Shown here: positions 39,194 to 47,722 of the stretch, piece after piece | Numbering within the stretch: the stretch's first letter is position 1 | Layout of the letters: every line of letters starts with the position of its first letter | Assembly: GCF_036324365.1 (NCBI RefSeq) | Contig: NZ_CP137080.1 | Span: 1,674,001-1,738,000, forward strand | Source: Microbacterium limosum | Lineage (GTDB): Bacteria; Actinomycetota; Actinomycetes; Actinomycetales; Microbacteriaceae | Reading direction: 5' to 3' | Length of the DNA: 64,000 bases | Position numbers and translations under genes: made by a program | The notes under the pieces: model-generated | Databases searched by the model: none | The model's input: the letters and a program-made list of their open reading frames with translations, nothing else | What the model was told of the DNA's origin: nothing

Positions 39194-40861
39194 CTACATC
39201 CGCTCCGGGGCGCTCACACCGAGCAGGTCGAGGCCGTTGCGCAGCACCTGCCCCGTGGCGTCGTTGAGCCAGAGCCGCGTGCGGTGCACGGTCTCGACCG
39301 GTGCGTCGCCCTGGGGGATGACGCGGCAGTTGTCGTACCACCGGTGGTAGAGCCCCGCGAGCTCCTCGAGATAGCGGGCCACGCGGTGCGGCTCGCGCAC
39401 GTCGGCGGCGAATGCCACGATGCGCGGGAACTCCTGCAGGGCGCCGAGCAGCGCCGATTCGGTCTCGTGCTCGAGCAGCTCGGGCGCGAACTCGCTGCGG
39501 TCGACACCCGAGTCGGCCGCGTTGCGCGCGACGTTGTGCGTGCGGGCGTGGGCGTACTGCACGTAGAAGACGGGGTTGTCGTTCGTGCGCTTGCGCAGCA
39601 GCTCGGGGTCGAGGGTGAGGGGCGAGTCGGCGGGGTACCGGGCGAGGGAGTACCGCAGCGCGTCGGTGCCGATCCACGCGCGCAGGTCGTCCATCTCGAT
39701 GATGTTGCCCGCGCGCTTGGACAGGCGCGCGCCGTTGACGGAGACGAGCTGCCCGATGAGCACCTCGATGTCCTTGTCGGGGTCGTCGCCCGCCGCGCCC
39801 GCCAGCGCCTTGAGGCGGTGGACGTAGCCGTGGTGGTCGGCGCCGAGCAGGTAGATCTTGTGCGCGTAGCCGCGGTCGCCTTTGTTGAGGTAGTAGGCGG
39901 CGTCGGCGGCGAAGTACGTGTACTCGCCGTTGCTGCGGCGGATGACGCGGTCCTTGTCGTCGCCGAAGTCGGTCGTGCGCACCCACACGGCATCTTCGTC
40001 GTCGAAGACGTGCCCCTGCGCGCGCAGCCGGTCGACGGCCTCGTCCACGAGGCTCGGGCCGCCGTCCGCGGGGCGGGCGTGCAGCACGCGCTCCGAGAAC
40101 CAGACGTCGAAGTGCACGTTGAAATTCTCGAGGGATGCCTGGATCTCCCCCAGCTGCAGCTCGTACGCCGTGTCCCGGGCAACGACCATCCGCTCGTCCT
40201 CGTCCAGCTCGAGGATGTCCGGGCGCTTCACGAGCACGCGACGACCGAGCTCATCGATGTAGGCGCCCGCATACCCGCCCTCGGGTGTCGGCTGCCCCTG
40301 GATCGCGGCGAGCACCGAGAGGCCGAAGCGGTCCATCTGCGCGCCGGCGTCGTTGATGTAGAACTCGCGCGCCACGGTCGCGCCGCTCGCCAGCAGCAGG
40401 CGTGCCATCGAGTCGCCGAGGGCTGCCCATCGCGTGTGGCCGATGTGGAGCGGGCCGGTGGGGTTGGCGGAGACGAACTCGAGGTTGATGCTGTTGCCGC
40501 GCTGGGAGTCGTTCGTCCCGAACGCCGCCCCCGCCTCGACGATGGTCTTCGCGAGCGCTCCGGCGGCCGCGGCATCCAGCCGGATGTTGATGAACCCGGG
40601 GCCGGCGACCTCGACGCTCGCGACGCCGTCGACGCTCTCCAGGCCCGCGGCGATCTCGGTGGCGAGCTCGCGCGGTGCCGCGCCGACCCGCTTGGCGAGC
40701 TTCATGGCGGCGTTGGAGGCCCAGTCGCCGTGGTCGCGGTTCTTGGGACGCTCCAGCGGCAGGTCGGCGGCGGTGAGCCCCTCGGCCGAACCGGGTCGTC
40801 GAGCCTCGGCGAGGGGCGTGATCACGGCGAGCAGGGCGGCGGAGAGATCCTCGGGGTTCAT
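39194..40861 (-). CDS. argS: Arginyl-tRNA synthetase
   Basis: A 555-aa class I synthetase charging tRNA-Arg. It has the N-terminal Add-1 domain, the HIGH motif as PTGPLHIGHTRW (about residue 133), INDAGAQMDRFG, the KMSKS-equivalent ARLSKRAGNII, and the DALM anticodon domain ending LLGVSAPERM. Complete length for the family. Heads a likely argS-DUF2993 pair; 70 nt separate DUF2993 from lysA, so the whole run may form one operon. Confidence 0.97.
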   Translation of the reverse strand: MNPEDLSAALLAVITPLAEARRPGSAEGLTAADLPLERPKNRDHGDWASNAAMKLAKRVGAAPRELATEIAAGLESVDGVASVEVAGPGFINIRLDAAAAGALAKTIVEAGAAFGTNDSQRGNSINLEFVSANPTGPLHIGHTRWAALGDSMARLLLASGATVAREFYINDAGAQMDRFGLSVLAAIQGQPTPEGGYAGAYIDELGRRVLVKRPDILELDEDERMVVARDTAYELQLGEIQASLENFNVHFDVWFSERVLHARPADGGPSLVDEAVDRLRAQGHVFDDEDAVWVRTTDFGDDKDRVIRRSNGEYTYFAADAAYYLNKGDRGYAHKIYLLGADHHGYVHRLKALAGAAGDDPDKDIEVLIGQLVSVNGARLSKRAGNIIEMDDLRAWIGTDALRYSLARYPADSPLTLDPELLRKRTNDNPVFYVQYAHARTHNVARNAADSGVDRSEFAPELLEHETESALLGALQEFPRIVAFAADVREPHRVARYLEELAGLYHRWYDNCRVIPQGDAPVETVHRTRLWLNDATGQVLRNGLDLLGVSAPERM

Positions 40862-40902
40862 AGCCCGCCCAGTCTAGTTTCGACGGACGCCTCCCCCGTG
40901 CC

Positions 40903-41715
40903 TCAGGCCAGCTGCACGAGCGCCGTGAAGTCGTCGGCGGATGCCGCGGCATCCGGTGCGGCGTCGTGCAGCCGCGCGTCGACCTGCAGCCGCTCGAGGC
41001 CGACGTGGCCGCCGTGGAAGCTGAGGAAGGCGCAGTCGGCGGCGTCGCGGCCCGTCGCGATGCGCACGAGGGAGCGGCGATCGGCGAGGCGGGTCGCGTC
41101 GATCACGTACCAGGCGCCGTCGAGATACGCCTCGGCGACGGCGTGGAAGTCCATCGGGTCGAGCCCCGGCGCGTAGCAGGCCGCGTACCGCGCCGGCATG
41201 TCCATCGCCCGCAGCAGCGCGATGACGACGTGCGCGTAGTCGCGACAGACCCCCTGACCCGTCGTGAGGGTCGTCACGGCGCTGTCGGTGCCGAGGCTCA
41301 GGCCCGGCGTGTAGGTGATGCTCTGCTCGACGAAGCGGGTGACGGCCTCGATCAGGTCGTGCCCCGAGAGTCCGTGGAACTGTCGCCGCGCCTGCGTGAA
41401 CACCTCGTCGGATTGGCTGTAGCGACTGGGGCGGAGGTAGGTGATGGCGTCCAGGTCGCTCGTGCGCGGCATGCCGGCGGGGCCGTCGACGAGGGCCTCG
41501 TAGCGCACTTCGAGGCGACCCGCCTCGCCGCGGAGCCGGTGCAGGCGGCTGCCGTACTGGTCGACGATCTCGGTCGGCGACCACGTGCGGCCGCCCTGGG
41601 TGAAGGTGAGCCGCTCCCCCACGACGGGCACCTGCTGGGCCACGCTGAGAGAGAACACGAGATCGACGGAACCGGCCAGATCGAGGTCGATTTCTGCCGT
41701 GACGGAGCGCTGCAC
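40903..41715 (-). CDS. Transglutaminase-like cysteine protease family protein
   Basis: A 270-aa cytoplasmic protein. An N-terminal beta domain (bacterial transglutaminase N-term type) is followed by a transglutaminase core with the Cys-His-Asp triad visible in order: GVCRDYAHVVIAL (Cys about residue 165), PMDFHAVAEAYLDGAWYVIDATRL (His and Asp). Members may cleave peptide or isopeptide bonds; substrate unknown. It lies 41 nt downstream of no partner gene on its strand and diverges from the SGNH hydrolase. Confidence 0.85.
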   Translation of the reverse strand: MQRSVTAEIDLDLAGSVDLVFSLSVAQQVPVVGERLTFTQGGRTWSPTEIVDQYGSRLHRLRGEAGRLEVRYEALVDGPAGMPRTSDLDAITYLRPSRYSQSDEVFTQARRQFHGLSGHDLIEAVTRFVEQSITYTPGLSLGTDSAVTTLTTGQGVCRDYAHVVIALLRAMDMPARYAACYAPGLDPMDFHAVAEAYLDGAWYVIDATRLADRRSLVRIATGRDAADCAFLSFHGGHVGLERLQVDARLHDAAPDAAASADDFTALVQLA

Positions 41716-41794
41716 CGAGCAATCCTCGCACGCGTCCGGAGGCCCCCGGCGCGCGCGCCGGGAGGCCGTGGACGAAGAGCGCCGCCGGGTCGCC

Positions 41795-41800
41795 TACGCT
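41795..41800 (+). promoter_or_regulatory. -10 box (TACGCT) of the SGNH hydrolase gene
   Basis: TACGCT ends 7 nt before ATG 41808, leaderless spacing; this favours ATG 41808 over GTG 41802. Confidence 0.45.
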
Positions 41801-41807
41801 CGTGTGC

Positions 41808-42599
41808 ATGTCCGCAGATTCCGCCCGATCCCGCCTGCGTGCGGGGGTCGCCGCCGCCATCGCGGCGGCGGTCGTCGCGGCGGCGCTGGTCGGCGTCTGG
41901 CAGCCCTGGCACAGGGCGGCCGCGCCGCCGAACGCCGCGGCATCCGGGGAGGGTTCGCCCGTCGTCGACGCCGAGCCTCTCGCGCTGCCCGCCGATGCGC
42001 GCGTGCTCGTCTTCGGGGACTCCTGGACGTTCGGCTCGGCGGCCGAGCCGGGCATGGGATACGCCTACGTGCTCGAGGCGATGACCGGGTGGGACACGAC
42101 CGTCGCGGGAGTGCGCGGCAGCGGCTACCTCCGCGAGGGCGTCGACGGCCCGACGTTCGGCGAGCGCATCGCGGCTCTGGATGCCACCCTCGATCCGGAT
42201 CTCGTCATCGTGCAGGGCTCGATCAACGACCGCCTCCTCGTGCCCGACGGGTACGACAAGGCCGTGACATCGGCCTGGGACGCGCTCGCCGCGCGGTACC
42301 CGGACGCGCGGATCGTTATCCTCGGCCCCGCGCCCCACCAGCTCCCCGTGCACGCGGGGACGGTGTGGATCGACCAGCGGCTGGGCGAGCTCGCCGCGGC
42401 GCGCGGGTGGTGGTACGTCTCCCCGCTGCAGGAGGAGTGGATTCAGTCGTGGAACTACCTCGATGTGATCGACACCGGGCTGGGCCAGTTCCACCCCTCC
42501 ACGCCCGGCCACGCCTACCTCGCGGCGCGGCTGAATCAGGCGCTCGCCGAGCGCAGCATCGTGGCGGATGCCGCGCCAGGCGCCGAGCTGGACCACTGA
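41808..42599 (+). CDS. SGNH/GDSL hydrolase, membrane-anchored
   Basis: A 263-aa secreted esterase-type protein. A basic N-terminus and a hydrophobic segment (GVAAAIAAAVVAAALVGVW, about residues 11-29) act as signal anchor. The catalytic domain has the four SGNH blocks: FGDSWTFGSAAE (Ser), a Gly in VRGSGYLREG, QGSINDRL (Asn), and FHPSTPGHAYLA (Asp replaced in position, His present). It would act on ester bonds of cell-wall or exogenous substrates; specificity unknown. It is the last chromosomal gene before the tRNA-Arg and island. Confidence 0.85.
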   Translation: MSADSARSRLRAGVAAAIAAAVVAAALVGVWQPWHRAAAPPNAAASGEGSPVVDAEPLALPADARVLVFGDSWTFGSAAEPGMGYAYVLEAMTGWDTTVAGVRGSGYLREGVDGPTFGERIAALDATLDPDLVIVQGSINDRLLVPDGYDKAVTSAWDALAARYPDARIVILGPAPHQLPVHAGTVWIDQRLGELAAARGWWYVSPLQEEWIQSWNYLDVIDTGLGQFHPSTPGHAYLAARLNQALAERSIVADAAPGAELDH

Positions 42600-42656
42600 C
42601 CCTGCCGAGCCGCGCACGCTGTCTCGTCGGCGTCGGATGACGCGCGCCGCGGGTGG

Positions 42657-42662
42657 TAATCT
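42657..42662 (+). promoter_or_regulatory. -10 box (TAATCT) of tRNA-Arg
   Basis: TAATCT lies 10 nt before the first base of the tRNA. The -35 region is not distinct. Confidence 0.5.
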
Positions 42663-42672
42663 CGACCGGTAC

Positions 42673-42745
42673 GCCTCCGTAGCTCAGGGGATAGAGCGTT
42701 GGTTTCCGGTACCAAAGGTCGCAGGTTCGATTCCTGTCGGGGGCA
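42673..42745 (+). tRNA. tRNA-Arg (anticodon CCG)
   Basis: A 73-nt cloverleaf: acceptor stem 42673-42679 with 42738-42744 (one G-U pair) and discriminator A at 42745. The D-arm reads TAGCTCAGGGGATAGAGC, the anticodon stem TTGGT/ACCAA holds the loop TTCCGGT (anticodon CCG, reads CGG), and the T-arm is GCAGGTTCGATTCCTGT. CCA is not encoded. It is the apparent integration site of the island that follows. Confidence 0.96.
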
Positions 42746-42751
42746 CGAGAG

Positions 42752-42778
42752 AAATCCCAGGTCAGCCTGGGATTTTTT
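42752..42778 (+). terminator. tRNA-Arg terminator, nested in the integrase 3' end
   Basis: A perfect 10-bp stem (42752-42761 with 42766-42775), TCAG loop and a T-rich tail. The loop contains the stop codon (42762-42764, minus strand) of the integrase, whose last codons are encoded by the right arm. Confidence 0.85.
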
Positions 42779-42959
42779 CTTTTTCGGTGTTTGGATTCGC
42801 CGACTTCGGGGCTTCGAGGTCGCGCGCGGCCGCGATGCTGCCGATATCGTCGGCGAACATGTCGGCGTAGACGTCGAGGGTCATCGTTGCGGAGACGTGG
42901 CCGAGCATGCCCTGAATCGCCTGTAAGTCTCTGAGTTGCTGGCCTGGGGTCGGCTGGCA

Positions 42960-43150
42960 GGGTGGGTGCTGGCGCTCCGCATGGTCGTGACTCTTGAATC
43001 GGTTGGCCCTTCGCCCTTCGGACTGGGGTGCCTTTCTCAGGATCTGTCCGCCCGGGCGGGCGCCGGCGCCGACCCTGCCCACTTCGATGGCTTGATCAGA
43101 AGCTTGCCCGACCGTCAGCGGCGGTCGTGGCCCATTACAGGCCTGCCTCG
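42960..43150 (+). ncRNA. Candidate IS110 bridge (seeker) RNA
   Basis: In IS110 elements the non-coding end makes an RNA with two loops that pair with target and donor DNA. Here TGAATCG (42995-43001) repeats the left target flank (42913-42919), and TCAGG (43037-43041) is complementary to core plus right target flank. Then AGAAGC (43098-43103) repeats the element's right end (44281-44286), and TTACAGG (43135-43141) is complementary to CCTGTAA across core and left end. The order target loop then donor loop, and loop sizes of 47 and 44 nt, agree with known bridge RNAs. A 6-bp hairpin (43109-43114 with 43122-43127) sits between the donor guides. RNA ends are approximate. Confidence 0.65.
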
Positions 43151-43214
43151 CAGTGACCATTCCCGGGCCGACGCCAGCAGTGACGTCAACCTCGTGGAAA
43201 GGATCACGGTCACC

Positions 43215-44282
43215 ATGACCATCGTTGCAAACACATTCGCGTATGTCATCGGCGCGGACACGCACTCCCGAACGCACACCCTCGCCGTCATCGACGTGCG
43301 CACCGGCGCGAGAGTCGATACCTCGACGTTCCCGACGACCCCTGCAGGACTCTCCCGCGCGGTCGCGTGGATCGCCAGCCGCACCGGCGGACTGGTGGAC
43401 GTGCTCGTCGCCATCGAAGGCGTCGGGTCCTATGGCGCTCGACTCGCGCGGGCATGCCAGGACGCTGGCTACCGGGTCGTGGAGTCGTTCCCGACCCCGG
43501 CCCGGCAACGCCGCGGCCTCGGTAAGAGCGATGAGATCGACGCGGAACTGATCGCCCGCTCCGTGCTCAGTGTCGATGCGGACAAGCTCCGCGATCCGCG
43601 TCAGGACGCGGGAATACGCGCCGCGCTGCGGGTCCTCGTCGCAGGGCGCGAGCTGCTCAACAGCGACCGCACCCGGTCGATCAACGCGCTCACCGCGCTG
43701 CTGCGAACCGTCGACCTCGGCATCGACGCGCGGCGCCCGTTAACGAAAGCGCAGCTCGTGACGATCGCGTCGTGGCGGCACCGGCAGGAAGACCTCGCGG
43801 CCGTGACTGCTCGTCGCGAAGCGATCCGCCTCGCCAGACGCATCACCGCGTGCGATCAAGACCTCGCGGACAATCGCCACGAGATCACCGCGCTCGTCAG
43901 GGCGAGCGACGCATCCGGGCTGCTCGAGCAACCCGGCATCGGAGCGATTAACGCCGCGGCGATTATCGTTGCCTGGTCACACCCCGGACGCGTCCGCTCC
44001 GAGGCAGCGTTCGCCGTGCTCGCCGGAGTGAGCCCGGTCCCGGCATCGAGCGGGAACACCACCCGACACCGCCTGAACCGCGGCGGCGACAGACGGCTGA
44101 ACCGGGCGCTCTCCTCAATCGCGCTGACCCGGATGTCTCACCATCCCGCGACCCGCGCCTACGTCGAACGTCGACGCGCTCAGGGACGCACGACCAAGGA
44201 GATCCGCCGATCACTCAAGCGATACATCGCCCGACAGCTCTACCGGCACCTCACCACCCAGAACGGACTTGACAGGACATAG
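43215..44282 (+). CDS. IS110-family transposase (DEDD recombinase)
   Basis: A 355-aa bridge-RNA-type recombinase. The RuvC-like DEDD residues are at Asp15 (VIGADTH), Glu68 (VAIEGVGSYG), Asp106 and Asp109 (KSDEIDAELIAR). The C-terminal Tnp domain has the helix-hairpin-like QPGIGAINAAAIIVAW and a conserved serine in PASSGNTTRHRLNRGG (about 278-279), the expected covalent nucleophile. All key residues are present, so the enzyme looks intact. ATG 43215 is the family start; the open frame upstream covers the RNA region and is not credible protein. Confidence 0.95.
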   Translation: MTIVANTFAYVIGADTHSRTHTLAVIDVRTGARVDTSTFPTTPAGLSRAVAWIASRTGGLVDVLVAIEGVGSYGARLARACQDAGYRVVESFPTPARQRRGLGKSDEIDAELIARSVLSVDADKLRDPRQDAGIRAALRVLVAGRELLNSDRTRSINALTALLRTVDLGIDARRPLTKAQLVTIASWRHRQEDLAAVTARREAIRLARRITACDQDLADNRHEITALVRASDASGLLEQPGIGAINAAAIIVAWSHPGRVRSEAAFAVLAGVSPVPASSGNTTRHRLNRGGDRRLNRALSSIALTRMSHHPATRAYVERRRAQGRTTKEIRRSLKRYIARQLYRHLTTQNGLDRT

Positions 44283-44543
44283 AAGCATCCTGATGTTCGC
44301 GCCCGATGAGAGGACAAGGCTCGCCGCGGTGTAGCGATCGGTCGTGGCTCCGTTCTCGCCGCTCGCTCCTTGCAGGCTCCGCGCTGGCGCGCGTCGCTTG
44401 GCAACCGCTCAGGTGAGACCGTTGGCACGCGGGCGTCGAGGCGGGAGTCGCTGCTCGGGACCCCGCGGGCGATGGGCCAGGATGGGAGAGTTCGCGGCGT
44501 CGCAGCCGCTCATTCGCTAGCTCTATAGCAGGAGTGCCCACCT

Positions 44544-46493
44544 GTGGTGAATCACGTCGCCTTCATCTGGAACATCGCGGAATCCCTTCGCGGCCCGTTC
44601 AAGCCCTCGGAGTACGGGTCGGTGGTTCTGCCTTTCACGGTGCTCCGCCGCCTCGACGCCGTCCTCGCTGACACGAAGCCCGCCGTCCTCGAAGCGGCGA
44701 AGGGCATCGGGTCGCTCCCCGAGATGCTGCAGGCGATCAAGCTCCAGGAGGCCTCAGGCCACCAGTTCTACAACACGTCCCCGTTCGACTTCGCAAAGCT
44801 GGTCGCAGACCCCGCCGACCTCCGTGCGAACCTCTCCGCATACCTGGCAGGGTTCTCACCGAATGTGCGGGACATCTTCGAGCGGTTCGAGTTCGACAAG
44901 ACGCTGAACAAGCTGGCGGAGAAGAACAAGCTGTTCGCGGTGACGGAGAAGTTCGCGCAGGCCGACTTCCACCCCCGCACGGTCAGCAACATCCAGATGG
45001 GGCTGGTGTTCGAGGAGCTGATCCGGTTCGCGAACGAGAAGTCGAACGAAACCGCCGGCGACCACTACACCCCCCGCGAGGTCATCAAGCTGATGGTCGA
45101 GCTGCTGTTCGCCCTCGACGATGACGCCCTCTCGAAGTCCGGTGTGGTGCGGTCCATCTACGACCCGACCGCCGGCACCGGAGGCATGCTCTCCGTCGCG
45201 GACGAGTACCTTCGCACCCTGAACCCGGGCATCCAGCTGAGCCTGTATGGGCAGGACTACAACGACGCGTCGTACGCGATTTGCAAGGCCGACATGGTCA
45301 TCAAGGGTCAAGACGTCGACAACATCGCCCTCGGCGACACGCTCACTGAAGACCACTTCGACGACAAGAAGTTCGACTACGGCCTCTCCAACCCGCCGTT
45401 CGGCGTCGACTGGAAAGACCAACGCACCTACGTCGACGACGAACACACCAAGCTCGGCTTCAACGGCCGGTTCGGCCCCGGCACCCCCGCCGTCAGCGAC
45501 GGCGCCATGCTGTTCCTCCTCCACCTGGTGTCGAAGATGCGCAAACCCGAAGACGGCGGCTCCCGCATGGCCATCGTCCTCAACGGGTCGCCCCTGTTCT
45601 CCGGAGGCGCCGGCGGTGGCGAGTCGAACATCCGCAAGTGGCTGCTCGACAACGACCTCGTCGAGGCCATCATCGGGCTGCCGAAGGACATGTTCTACAA
45701 CACCGGCATCTCCACCTACATCTGGGTTCTCACCAACCGCAAGACCGACGACCGCAAGGGCCGGGTGCAGCTCATCGACGGTCGCGAGATGTTCACCAAG
45801 CTCCGCAAGGGGCTCGGCTCCAAACGCAACGAACTCTCCCCGCAGAACATCGAGACCATCGTCGGCCTGTACGCCGGGTTCGAGGACGGCGAGCACTCGA
45901 AGATCTTCCGCAATGAGGACTTCCTGTACCGCACCATCACCGTCGAACGCCCCCTCAAACTCAACTGGCACGCCACCCCCGCACGCATCGACACCGTCTT
46001 CGAAGCCAAGGCCATCCAGAAGCTGAACGAGACGGATGCTGCCGCCCTCCGCGCCACCCTCGAAAGGCTCGGCGTCGGCACCGTCTGGAAGAACCGCTCC
46101 GAGTTCCACAAGGCGCTGAAGGATGCCGCGAAAGCCGAAGGCCTCACCCTCCCTGCACCGCTGCTCAAGACCGTGACCACCGAGCTTGGCGAGCAGGACG
46201 ACACCGCCGACACCTGCACCGACGCCAAGGGGAACCCCGAGGCGGATGCCTCGCTGCGCGACACCGAGAACGTGCCCTGGGGCGACGATGTCGACGCCTA
46301 CGTCGCGCGCGAAGTTCTCCCGTACGCGCCCGACGCGTGGATCGACCACTCCAAGACCAAGGAAGGCGCAGAGATCCCCTTCACCCGCCACTTCTATAAG
46401 TACACCCCGCCCCGCCCGCTCGAAGAGATCGACCGCGACCTCGAAGCCGTCATGGACCGACTCCGCGCAATGCTCATCGAGGTCGAACGGTGA
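44544..46493 (+). CDS. hsdM: Type I restriction-modification DNA methyltransferase subunit
   Basis: A 649-aa N6-adenine methyltransferase subunit. It has an N-terminal HsdM helical domain (AFIWNIAESLRGPFKPSEYGSVVLPFTVLRRLD), the SAM motif YDPTAGTGGML (about residue 207), catalytic SNPPFGVDW (about 281), and a C-terminal region longer than in EcoKI HsdM. It modifies the host's recognition sites together with HsdS and forms the full restriction complex with HsdR. Start GTG 44544 (GTG 44547 also possible) lies 12 nt after AGGAG. First gene of the operon, 250 nt beyond the IS110 right end. Confidence 0.95.
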   Translation: MVNHVAFIWNIAESLRGPFKPSEYGSVVLPFTVLRRLDAVLADTKPAVLEAAKGIGSLPEMLQAIKLQEASGHQFYNTSPFDFAKLVADPADLRANLSAYLAGFSPNVRDIFERFEFDKTLNKLAEKNKLFAVTEKFAQADFHPRTVSNIQMGLVFEELIRFANEKSNETAGDHYTPREVIKLMVELLFALDDDALSKSGVVRSIYDPTAGTGGMLSVADEYLRTLNPGIQLSLYGQDYNDASYAICKADMVIKGQDVDNIALGDTLTEDHFDDKKFDYGLSNPPFGVDWKDQRTYVDDEHTKLGFNGRFGPGTPAVSDGAMLFLLHLVSKMRKPEDGGSRMAIVLNGSPLFSGGAGGGESNIRKWLLDNDLVEAIIGLPKDMFYNTGISTYIWVLTNRKTDDRKGRVQLIDGREMFTKLRKGLGSKRNELSPQNIETIVGLYAGFEDGEHSKIFRNEDFLYRTITVERPLKLNWHATPARIDTVFEAKAIQKLNETDAAALRATLERLGVGTVWKNRSEFHKALKDAAKAEGLTLPAPLLKTVTTELGEQDDTADTCTDAKGNPEADASLRDTENVPWGDDVDAYVAREVLPYAPDAWIDHSKTKEGAEIPFTRHFYKYTPPRPLEEIDRDLEAVMDRLRAMLIEVER

Positions 46494-47722
46494 GCGCCGT
46501 CGCTTTCGGGCGCACGGTGAGACTGGCCACCGAGAGGGCATCTTCCCGCAGTGATTTCAGGATCGGGCTCGAAGCGATTGAGAAGGAAACCGGTCGGCTG
46601 AACTTCGATCCCGACGTTCAGTACGACGGTGACGGCATCCGGTTTCGACGCGGTGACGTGCTATTCGGGAAGCTGCGTCCGAATCTCCGTAAGGCGTGGC
46701 TTGCTGACGCTGACGGCGATGCGGTGGGCGATTTCCACGTCTACCGCCCTCTTCCAGAGCGAATGACGAGTCGGTACCTCTCCTACCTCGTTCTGTCTGA
46801 GCCCTTTCTCGAGCCGGTGATCGCGTCCGTGTCCGGAGCGAAGATGCCTCGCGCGGACTGGAACGAAGTTCGGAACGTCAAGGTGTGGGTCCCGTCGTTG
46901 AGCGAACAGCAGGCGATTGCGGACTATCTGGATCGGGAGACGGCGCAGATCGACGCGTTCATCGCGAAGAACGAGGAACTCATCACCCTCCTAACCGAAC
47001 GCCGCGCCGCGGTTACCGCGCAAGCAGTGACGCGCGGCATCGACGACTCCGGGGAACTCAAGGAGTCAGGACTCGGGTGGCTCGGCTCCATCCCCGAGGA
47101 CTGGGAAGCTGTCCGCGTCAAGTTCGCTGTTCGATCTCTCCCCGGGTTTGCGTTCGCGAGCGGCGACTTCGTAGACGACACGGGGGCGACGCGCTTGCTT
47201 CGTGGGATCAATGTCGGAGTGGGATCCATTTCTTGGGCGGAGACGGTCGGGATCGAGAACCCTCCGGCTGACGTTGAGCGCCGGTACATGCTCGACGAAG
47301 GTGATCTTGTCCTCGGAATGGACCGCCCAGTGATCAGTGGGGGGCTCCGCGTCGCCCGAGTAGGCCCAGGGGACGCAGGCTCCCTGCTCGTTCAGCGGGT
47401 GCTCCGGCTGAGAGGCACTCGCGTACGCAATGACTACCTGGAGTACTCGTTGGCATGGGGTGGGTTCGCGATGTATATCGAACCCGACTTCACCGGCGTG
47501 AGCGTGCCCCACATGAGCGAACAACAGGTCGGCAACTTCGCCATTGCGCTCCCGGACCTGTCCACGCAGGAGCGCATTGTGGATTACCTCCGAGATCAGC
47601 ACTCGGCGATCGACACCGCACTAGATGCCGCGCGGCGATCGATCGACTTGATGCGTGAGCGTCGTGCTGCGCTGATTTCGGCCGCCGTTACGGGGAAGAT
47701 CGACGTGGGGGTGGTCGCATGA
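46490..47722 (+). CDS. hsdS: Type I restriction-modification specificity subunit
   Basis: A 410-aa DNA-recognition subunit with two target recognition domains. TRD1 covers about residues 1-150 (GDVLFGKLRPNLRKAW) and is followed by the conserved coiled coil (EQQAIADYLDRETAQIDAFIAKNEELITLLTERRAAV). TRD2 covers about 200-365 (GLGWLGSIPEDWEAVRVK) and is followed by the second coil (TQERIVDYLRDQHSAIDTALDAARRSIDLMRERR). TRD1 looks shorter than TRD2 at its N-terminus. GTG 46490 overlaps hsdM by 4 bp. Codon use is less GC-biased than in hsdM and hsdR, as expected for a fast-changing gene. Confidence 0.92.
   Translation: MSAVAFGRTVRLATERASSRSDFRIGLEAIEKETGRLNFDPDVQYDGDGIRFRRGDVLFGKLRPNLRKAWLADADGDAVGDFHVYRPLPERMTSRYLSYLVLSEPFLEPVIASVSGAKMPRADWNEVRNVKVWVPSLSEQQAIADYLDRETAQIDAFIAKNEELITLLTERRAAVTAQAVTRGIDDSGELKESGLGWLGSIPEDWEAVRVKFAVRSLPGFAFASGDFVDDTGATRLLRGINVGVGSISWAETVGIENPPADVERRYMLDEGDLVLGMDRPVISGGLRVARVGPGDAGSLLVQRVLRLRGTRVRNDYLEYSLAWGGFAMYIEPDFTGVSVPHMSEQQVGNFAIALPDLSTQERIVDYLRDQHSAIDTALDAARRSIDLMRERRAALISAAVTGKIDVGVVA

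Larger units (their letters stand above)
42921..44291 (+). mobile_element. IS110-family insertion sequence (about 1.37 kb)
   Basis: Ends were placed where integrase coding stops on each side. Both junctions show a CT dinucleotide (42921-42922 and 44290-44291), the core expected for this family, and there are no terminal inverted repeats. The element proper starts GTAAGTCTCTG and ends AGAAGCATC. It has a 292-nt non-coding left end, the transposase gene, and only 7 nt after the stop, the organisation of the IS110 (not IS1111) group. Joining the flanks restores the integrase frame if one C of a CCC run at the left junction was lost. Confidence 0.85.
42762..44336 (-). pseudogene. Tyrosine recombinase (phage-type integrase), split by IS110
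   Basis: Two in-frame pieces of one integrase lie on either side of the IS element. The C-terminal piece (42762-42920) reads AIQGMLGHVSATMTLDVYADMF with the catalytic His and Tyr, then a 30-residue tail to the stop next to the tRNA. The upstream piece (44292-44336) reads RYTAASLVLSSGANI, the stretch that precedes it in such enzymes (HxLRHTAASL type). Further upstream, towards hsdM, similarity ends, so the N-terminal part and the first catalytic residues have been lost. Orientation and distance from the tRNA are those of an island integrase. Not functional as it stands. Confidence 0.8.

Noticed and set aside
42936..43214. Upstream extension of the IS110 transposase frame
   Set aside because: No similarity to transposase N-termini, and the region holds the guide matches and hairpins of the candidate RNA. 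ATG 43215 gives the normal family start.
42927..43508. Minus-strand frame joined to the integrase C-terminus
   Set aside because: From 42927 upward it runs antisense through the IS110 leader and transposase; only the part from 42762 to about 42920 is integrase.
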